A stretch of DNA of 36,814 bases, from NCBI RefSeq assembly GCF_000517065.1, contig NZ_KI912105.1:299482-336295 (forward strand). The letters run 5' to 3'. The DNA comes from Alkaliflexus imshenetskii DSM 15055 (lineage in GTDB: Bacteria > Bacteroidota > Bacteroidia > Bacteroidales > Marinilabiliaceae). Positions 31,187-36,814 of the stretch are shown here, piece after piece. The notes under the pieces are model-generated. The model was not told the origin of the DNA. It made no database searches and was given only the letters and a program-made list of their open reading frames with translations. Made by a program: the position numbers and the translations under genes. Within the stretch, counting starts at the first letter, position 1; each line of letters opens with the position of its first letter.

Positions 31187-34100
31187 ATGAACAATTCGTT
31201 TGATATATTATTTAACAAACTGGGAATCAACGAAAGAAATGGATTATTGCATTTCCAGAATGTGGACTCATGGTCTGAACTTTTATCCTATAGGGTACTA
31301 AGGGCAATGCAAGAGATTAGGCCTTATGCCCTCTATCTTTTAAATAATACACCAGTCATTCTTTTTATAGATAATACGTCAAAAGCTGATTTAAACAAGA
31401 TCAATAGCAAAGTGTGGAATGTTCAAATTCCGGTAATTATCATTGATAATGGTAATGAATGGCTTGTTTATAACGGTTTTTTGCTATCTGATCATAAAAA
31501 ACTAAATGAGCTTTTTCCATCCATAGGTTATCATGAGTTAACCTCCAACAAGGATATTGATAACCTCACATTTTGGAATCTACAGTCGGGAAAAACATGG
31601 AAAATTTTTGAAAGTAAGTTTTTAGAAGATAAAAAGAAAAGGGACAGAAAACGTCTAGACACTTATCTTTTAGAGAATATCAATGGCGCAATTAATTTAT
31701 TAACAAATAGCAAAACTAAAATCAATCATTCAAAAAACAAAGAAATTGCGAACAACCTAATAGGTAGGTTGATATTTGTACGTTATTTAATTGACCGGGG
31801 TGTTGATTTAGGAATAAAAGAGGTTAAAACTAGGCATCAAAGGCAATATTTTGAAGACATTATATTAAAGGTTGATGAATTGTATGCGCTGTTTTCCCAT
31901 CTTCGTGACAGGTTCAATGGAAATCTCTTCCCACTTGAGATTACGACAGTGAAAAATGGAGAAAAAATAACTGAGGAGGAAAAGAACATTATTGATTTTC
32001 ATCACCTTGAAATACTGCATGAATTATTTACCGGGAATGATTTAAATAACAGAAATCAATTAAGTTTCATAAGCTTGTTTGACATTTATGATTTCAATAT
32101 CATCCCAATTGAGTTGATTAGCAATATCTATGAAAAATTTATTGGGTTAGAAGGGCAAAAGGAGAACAAATCTTTTTATACTCCCCCTTTTCTGGTTGAT
32201 TATATCCTTAGATATACAATTGAACCTCATCTGAAGCAAAATTCGGAATGTAAAGTGCTTGATCCATCGTGTGGTTCCGGAATTTTTTTGGTCGAAACAT
32301 TACGAAAAATAATAGAGAAGAACATCCAAATCGGAAAAATTAAGAGGTTTTCTCAATTACAAATAATGGCATCCGGTGATACGGATCGGCTTAATGAGTT
32401 AGTCAGTCAGAACGATATTGCCTTAAAAACACTTGTGCAGAATAGTATTTATGGGATTGACAAAGATGAAAATGCGATTAACATTGCGAAATTTTCAGTA
32501 TATATTACACTATTAGATTATAAGGAGCCCAAGGAGATTGAGCAATTCAGATTACCCACGTTGGAAGATAATTTTATTCACGCCAATTTTTTTGATAAAT
32601 CCATATTAGAGAGACTAAAAGATCACAATTTTAATTTCATTATTGGTAATCCTCCCTGGGGTAGTATTAACGATGATGAATTCCATCTTCAATTTTTGAA
32701 AGAGCATGAAAACCATGTTAGTGATTTGCAGATTGCTCAGAGTTTTGTGATCCAGTCTTCCAAACTGGCGTCAGATAACAGCCAGGTAGTATTTGTATTG
32801 CCAAGCAAAGGAATTTTATACAATTCTGAGGCAAAGAAGTTTCGCAACTTTTTATGGGTAAACTTTGAATTAAACCGGGTGTTGGAACTTTCAGCCGTAA
32901 GACGCCAGATTTTTACTAAGGCAATTGCTCCCACAGCAATTTTATTTCTTACGCACAAACCATTAAAACAAGACAGTAACATTGAGTACCACAGGCAGCA
33001 ACTTGCTAAAAATACGGTTCATTACATCTCCTTAAAGCCAAACCGCCTATTTAAGCTATTCAAGGTAATTGTTATAGAAAAATACGACTATAAAAAAATT
33101 GTCCAAAAACATTTTGTTGAAAACGATTGGATATGGAAGGTGATTTTGTATGGAAGTGTTTTGGATTTTAATTATTTAAAGGAATTATACACTAAACAAG
33201 AGTATATAAACCTAGGACAATACCTTGATAATAACAGTGTTGTTTTTGGAACAGGTTTTAAAACTGCCCAGAAATATGCAAAAAGTAGTATTGACAAATT
33301 GAAGGATCATCTAGTTGTTCGAGGCTCAAACTTTGCTCAATTCTTTATTCTAAAGAAAGAGAATCTACCTTTGTTTAAGGAAGAATATCCAGAGATAAAA
33401 CTTGTTGATGGGAAAGGGGTCCTGGAGGTCTACAATTCTCCTCACTTATTGATTAAAAGAGGAATTAATAAACAGAGCATTGTTGCACTTTCTGATTTTT
33501 ACTGTGTATTTCCAGATTCAGTATATGGAATGTATAGTAAGAGAAAGGATGAAAAGCTTTTAAAGAGTATTGGTGCACTATTTTCAACACAATTGTTTTC
33601 GTACTTACTCCTAAATCTATCAACCCAATGGGGAGTTGAGCGGGATGAAGTAAAAAAGGGAAATTATGAGCAAGTTCCGATTTTGCCTTTCTCAAATCAA
33701 CAAAAGGAACTTGTTTCTTCCAAGTTTGATGAAGCTACCAAATTAGCTAAAGAGAAATTTGAAAACCCTTTAGATATGCGACCTGATTATAATTTCGATG
33801 AACTGTTTTATCAAATATACGGAGTTAATAAGCAGCAAAAAGATTTAATTGATTACGCTTTAAATATCTCGATTCCGTTGTTCAGGCAAAAAGCAGAACC
33901 ATTTAAAAGGGTAAAAAAGGAACAGATAGCAAAATACACCGAAGTTTTCACAGATTTCTTTTCTGAAAAGTTTAAAAATATCGGCAAACATTTAAAGATT
34001 GATGTTTACTATGAACGGAGAGAGTATGTAACAGTGCATATTCAGATTGTAGAGGAAACTTTTGGCCCAGTTGTTAATTTTCCGGAGGAACAAAATTTAA

Positions 34101-34327
34101 ATGCCGAGTTTGAGCTGATAGCACGAATCTTTTCAGAGCCCCAAAAGATAACAAACGACTTGTTTATTCAAAAGGACATAAAGGGATTTGAAGAAAATTC
34201 GTTTTATGTAGTTAAGCCAAATGAATATAAAAACTGGCATCCTGCAATTGCACATCTTGATGTTAACGAATTTTACGATGCAATAATGAAAACGGGAATG
34301 AAAAAGCAAAAGGAGGCCAAATCATGA
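31187..34327 (+). CDS. Large N6-adenine DNA methyltransferase (type IIG/ISP-like)
   Basis: 1046 residues from the ATG at 31187. The first 170 residues form an N-terminal domain with alternating beta strands (YALYLLNNTPVILFID, VPVIII-like) and no clear nuclease motif. The methyltransferase region has motif I LDPSCGSG near 358 and motif IV IIGNPPW near 488, with the FYTPPFLVDYIL helix just before it, as in N6-adenine methyltransferases of the Eco57I and type I/ISP sort. The C-terminal half probably recognises DNA. It overlaps the following nuclease gene by the ATGA at 34324-34327, so the two are translated together. The pair is a likely restriction-modification or modification-dependent system. 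Confidence 0.88.
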   Translation: MNNSFDILFNKLGINERNGLLHFQNVDSWSELLSYRVLRAMQEIRPYALYLLNNTPVILFIDNTSKADLNKINSKVWNVQIPVIIIDNGNEWLVYNGFLLSDHKKLNELFPSIGYHELTSNKDIDNLTFWNLQSGKTWKIFESKFLEDKKKRDRKRLDTYLLENINGAINLLTNSKTKINHSKNKEIANNLIGRLIFVRYLIDRGVDLGIKEVKTRHQRQYFEDIILKVDELYALFSHLRDRFNGNLFPLEITTVKNGEKITEEEKNIIDFHHLEILHELFTGNDLNNRNQLSFISLFDIYDFNIIPIELISNIYEKFIGLEGQKENKSFYTPPFLVDYILRYTIEPHLKQNSECKVLDPSCGSGIFLVETLRKIIEKNIQIGKIKRFSQLQIMASGDTDRLNELVSQNDIALKTLVQNSIYGIDKDENAINIAKFSVYITLLDYKEPKEIEQFRLPTLEDNFIHANFFDKSILERLKDHNFNFIIGNPPWGSINDDEFHLQFLKEHENHVSDLQIAQSFVIQSSKLASDNSQVVFVLPSKGILYNSEAKKFRNFLWVNFELNRVLELSAVRRQIFTKAIAPTAILFLTHKPLKQDSNIEYHRQQLAKNTVHYISLKPNRLFKLFKVIVIEKYDYKKIVQKHFVENDWIWKVILYGSVLDFNYLKELYTKQEYINLGQYLDNNSVVFGTGFKTAQKYAKSSIDKLKDHLVVRGSNFAQFFILKKENLPLFKEEYPEIKLVDGKGVLEVYNSPHLLIKRGINKQSIVALSDFYCVFPDSVYGMYSKRKDEKLLKSIGALFSTQLFSYLLLNLSTQWGVERDEVKKGNYEQVPILPFSNQQKELVSSKFDEATKLAKEKFENPLDMRPDYNFDELFYQIYGVNKQQKDLIDYALNISIPLFRQKAEPFKRVKKEQIAKYTEVFTDFFSEKFKNIGKHLKIDVYYERREYVTVHIQIVEETFGPVVNFPEEQNLNAEFELIARIFSEPQKITNDLFIQKDIKGFEENSFYVVKPNEYKNWHPAIAHLDVNEFYDAIMKTGMKKQKEAKS

Positions 34328-34989
34328 TAAATGGATCCGCTTTCTCATTAGCTTATGAATTGTATTTAGCGGAATTTTGTCAAGTTGCAAAACTGTTGAT
34401 TTATTCCTATCAACAAATGATATCCAATAATGAGACTCTTAAATCTGATCACGAGAATTATTTGCGTAATATTTTGGTAAAGAAATATCTGCGCAATAAA
34501 AATGCCAAGCAAAAATTTAACATCGGACACTTAGGTTTTGAAATTGAATCCGGAGAAATAAACATAGATAATCAAACAATTGGATTTATCGATATTAAAG
34601 TGCTTAATCTCGGTAATAAAGACTTAATTGATGAAGATGAGTATTTTTCCATTGAATGTAAACGACTTGATGGAGGTGTAGCAAAGAGAGACTTATATGT
34701 TAAAGAAGGGATAAACCGGTATGTTCAATCAAAATACTCGGGAGTGATGCCTTTTTCGGCGATGTTAGGTTTTATTGAAAAAGGAAGTGTAACCAAAATT
34801 ATACCTGATATCAATAAATTCTTATTAAATAACGAAGATTTCAAAACCTATTCGCCCCTTTCAGAGTATTCTTTCATTGCTGATTTTAAAACAACCTATA
34901 AATCAACACATGAACGAAAAAACTCTCAATTTTCCGACATTGAGATATTCCATTTTATGCTTAATTTTCAAGCGTTAAAAAAGATTTAG
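34324..34989 (+). CDS. Probable PD-(D/E)XK restriction endonuclease subunit
   Basis: A 221-residue protein. The central region has FIDIKVLNLG (about 89-98), then DEYFSIECKRLDGG (about 104-118), where Glu-Cys-Lys in IECK is the E-x-K half of a PD-(D/E)XK site and an Asp upstream may be the other half. The sequence ends with SDIEIFHFMLNFQAL. Helices at both ends (YLRNILVKKYLRN) are common in type II and DUF nucleases. Because it is coupled by a 4-base overlap to the large methyltransferase, it is the obvious candidate endonuclease. A strong terminator follows 20 bases after its stop. Confidence 0.72.
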   Translation: MINGSAFSLAYELYLAEFCQVAKLLIYSYQQMISNNETLKSDHENYLRNILVKKYLRNKNAKQKFNIGHLGFEIESGEINIDNQTIGFIDIKVLNLGNKDLIDEDEYFSIECKRLDGGVAKRDLYVKEGINRYVQSKYSGVMPFSAMLGFIEKGSVTKIIPDINKFLLNNEDFKTYSPLSEYSFIADFKTTYKSTHERKNSQFSDIEIFHFMLNFQALKKI

Positions 34990-35009
34990 GCTACAATTTA
35001 ATTTAACCC

Positions 35010-35042
35010 AGCTCACGTAGACTTCGTCTACGTTGGCTTTTT
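35010..35042 (+). terminator. Rho-independent terminator of the right-hand defence operon
   Basis: ACGTAGAC (35015-35022), loop TTC, GTCTACGT (35026-35033) with further AGC/GGCT pairing and then a run of five T (35038-35042). It lies 20 bases after the nuclease stop codon. Confidence 0.85.
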
Positions 35043-35255
35043 ATCGGTAGTTTGTAACAGGCATTGCCGCAATGCAAAACAAATAATTCGTTGTGCCACT
35101 GATTGGTCAGGTTTAGGCATCCAATTTTCCGTACCACTAATCATCTGAGAATGAACCCGTCCTATTTCCAGGGTTGCTTACCCAAGAAAGCAAGCCATTC
35201 GTAAAAAATTCCACCTGGTAATGAACTGTTCAGCCAAATATACATGCATGATTGG
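35043..35255. other. Noncoding spacer after the terminator
   Basis: No open frame, repeat or RNA gene could be supported. The stretch may be decayed coding DNA. Confidence 0.4.
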
Positions 35256-35498
35256 TAGACCACCCAGGGAAAACGGGCATATCTGTTCACTTTTTATTTA
35301 GGTCAGCCATGAAAATGCAAATATAAATTAGTTTTTAAGTTTTCTCATTGTACCACCTTTTAATTCAAACCGATATTCTGTGTGAACCATTCAGTCAAGT
35401 ATGGCATCAGCAGCGGTAGTGTTTGAGAGCATTACATCATACCAATCAGTAACAGTTAATTGGCTCATTATGATTAAGGTTTTTCTTTGATGGAGCTC
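35256..35498 (-). mobile_element. Decayed fragment of an IS21 element (istB 3' end)
   Basis: The stretch mirrors the left end of the IS21 at 35688 onwards: CCACCCAGGGAAAACGG, GCATATCTGTTCAC, then the last 60 or so codons of istB on the minus strand. It carries many substitutions and an in-frame TGA in the DAILD(R)MVH region, and it stops abruptly near 35498. It is an old, truncated copy. Confidence 0.75.
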
Positions 35499-35511
35499 AA
35501 AACAAAACTAT

Positions 35512-35688
35512 CTACTCATCCTTAAAATACACTTGAATAAAATCAAACAGTTTCCACGCAGCCGATTCAATTATCTTGGCTTACTGTTTCGTTTCGTTTG
35601 AAGCAGAAGAATCGATAGAGATCAGTTGAGAAAACCCTATAATTGCATTCAAGGGAGTACGAGTCTCGTGTTGCAAAAAACGGTTCAT
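35512..35688 (-). pseudogene. Histidine kinase fragment (HisKA H-box)
   Basis: On the minus strand the frame reads FLQHETRTPLNAIIGFSQLI, the phosphoacceptor box of a HisKA domain. It then continues to a TAA and onward in the same frame with AKIIESAAWKLFDFI, which also fits HisKA helix 2. A second stop is at 35512-35514. The upstream part is cut by the IS21 element at 35688, so the ATG there is coincidental. It is a remnant of a larger kinase gene. Confidence 0.7.
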
Positions 35689-35757
35689 GCCCACCCAGGG
35701 AAAACGGCCATATCCGTTCACTTTTTTATAAGTTAGCCATGAAAATACAAAATTAAA

Positions 35758-36483
35758 TTAGTTTTTAGGTTTTCTCATTGTATCCCCTTTTAATTCAAAC
35801 CTATAAGCCGTATGCACCATTCTGTCGAGTATGGCATCAGCAGCGGTTGTGTTTGAGAGCATCACATCATACCAATCAGCAACAGCTAACTGACTCATAA
35901 TTATAGAGGCTTTTCTTCCATGCCGGTCCTCTAAAAGCTCCATAAAATCTAATAACTGTTGGCCATCCATCACTTTTACACCAAAGTCGTCAATAATAAG
36001 TAAATCCATATTGGCCATTTTATCAAAGAACTTTGATAATGTGGCCTCTACCCGGTGTAAGGTTATTGTTTCAAAGAGTTTTTGGATATTGAAGTAGGCC
36101 ACTTTATAACCCATTAAGCAGGCATGATAACCCAGTGCGGTACCCAGCCAACTCTTACCCGTTCCGGTGGCTCCGGTAATAAGGATAGGAGCTCCCTGCT
36201 TAAGATACTCGCCCGAGGCCATTTGCATTATTTTGCCGCGTTCAAGTCCGCGTGCTGCGTCAAAGTTTAATTCTTCAATGGTAACCTGGTAACGAAAACG
36301 GGCAGCTGAGATTAAGCGCGTATTGCGATTCTCTTTGCGTTGGTTTTTCTCTGCCTGTAAAAGCATTTGCAAGCCTTCATAGAAGGACAGTCCATCGATT
36401 TTGCGTGTTTCAAGAAGCGACGTCCAACACTGGGCCATCCCAGGCATTCTTAGACTCTTAAATTCATTTGCAATTTCATTCAT
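35758..36483 (-). CDS. istB: IS21-family ATP-binding protein IstB
   Basis: A 241-residue AAA+ protein. Walker A is ITGATGTGKSW (about residues 102-112) and Walker B is LLIIDDFGV (about 162-170), with the DAILDRMVHTAYRFELKG region near the C-terminus. The gene looks intact. It helps IstA choose and activate the target. It follows istA by about 30 bases. Confidence 0.92.
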   Translation of the reverse strand: MNEIANEFKSLRMPGMAQCWTSLLETRKIDGLSFYEGLQMLLQAEKNQRKENRNTRLISAARFRYQVTIEELNFDAARGLERGKIMQMASGEYLKQGAPILITGATGTGKSWLGTALGYHACLMGYKVAYFNIQKLFETITLHRVEATLSKFFDKMANMDLLIIDDFGVKVMDGQQLLDFMELLEDRHGRKASIIMSQLAVADWYDVMLSNTTAADAILDRMVHTAYRFELKGDTMRKPKN

Positions 36484-36513
36484 TACACTTGTTTTTAAAT
36501 GATTATTACTTGT

Positions 36514-36814
36514 TTATTTAAAATGGCTTTTACCCCTGACATTCTCATGGGAAGGAAACGCTTGTTGTGATTGGCTCATAGTAATCTCATAAATACCCCT
36601 GCATTTAGACTTTATCAAGCGATCAATGAAGGCGTAACGGTATCTTTGGTATAAAAGCGCAGTTTCACATGCCTTTTTAAACAAGTTTGGGTCTGTGGTG
36701 CGCTGTAGTTTAAGCAATCCGTCACAACCTCTGTAAAATGTTTCAACCGGAACATTGGCTGTTGCGAACATACATTCGAAGACCTGGCCAAGCTCAGTAA
36801 GGACTCTGTGCCCC
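36514..36814 (-). CDS. istA: IS21-family transposase IstA, C-terminal part (cut by window edge)
   Basis: An open frame on the minus strand runs from the window end (LTELGQVFECMFATANVPVE) to the stop at 36514. It corresponds to the C-terminal end of IstA, after the catalytic core, with the CETALLYQRYRYAFIDRL segment seen in this family. The start and DDE triad lie beyond the window. Confidence 0.85.
   Translation of the reverse strand, partial: GHRVLTELGQVFECMFATANVPVETFYRGCDGLLKLQRTTDPNLFKKACETALLYQRYRYAFIDRLIKSKCRGIYEITMSQSQQAFPSHENVRGKSHFK

Larger units (their letters stand above)
35688..36814 (-). mobile_element. IS21-family element, second type (runs off the window)
   Basis: The left end begins near TGCCCACCCAGGG (35688-35700), and the intact istB plus the end of istA follow. 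The right end lies outside the window. It differs from the IS21 at 8996 in sequence, with about one third of residues shared in IstB, so it is a separate lineage. The decayed copy at 35256 belongs to this lineage. Confidence 0.85.

Overview
The window looks like a chromosomal accessory region of a member of the Bacteroidota. Evidence: an AT-rich sequence, a SusC/SusD pair, promoter boxes of the TTG / TAnnTTTG type, almost no Shine-Dalgarno sequences, and IS21- and IS91-type elements with close relatives in this phylum. Nothing here fixes a genus.

Left third (1-16702): an integron-type gene cassette array, read on the minus strand. Three attC-like sites (1521-1652, 5342-5472, 11693-11823) have nearly the same length (132, 131, 131 bp) and similar arms. 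Four cassettes each start with a TTRRRY-type sequence that is the reverse complement of the R'' box at their own 3' end, as circular cassettes should. In array order from the high-coordinate end they carry: (1) a 1599-residue Hsp90-type ATPase fused to an SF1 helicase; (2) a restriction-modification system with a controller protein, later interrupted by an IS21 element (8996-11609, 6-bp target duplication TCTTTT); (3) a DUF559/Vsr-like nuclease plus a GIY-YIG nuclease; (4) a HEPN-motif protein. A truncated fifth cassette survives as a C-terminal fragment. Two IS91-like elements with an accompanying tyrosine recombinase gene have their right ends joined to cassettes 3 and 4 at the same place, the attC crossover point. 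No integron integrase gene is in the window.

Middle (16973-25775): housekeeping-type genes. A secreted endonuclease I, a small unknown protein plus CBS-domain histidine kinase, and a SusC-SusD-alkaline phosphatase cluster on the minus strand. These could serve phosphate or nucleic-acid scavenging, but that is inference.

Right third (26425-36814): a second defence-type island on the plus strand. A 362-bp MITE with 9-bp target duplications lies just upstream of a DarT-DarG toxin-antitoxin pair. Then come an XRE regulator, a small gene broken by a TAA codon, a second HEPN-motif protein, a two-membrane-segment protein coupled to a 49-residue proline-rich peptide, and an adenine methyltransferase overlapping a PD-(D/E)XK nuclease. 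The island ends in a terminator and a graveyard of a decayed IS21 copy, a histidine kinase fragment and a second, intact-looking IS21 that runs off the window.
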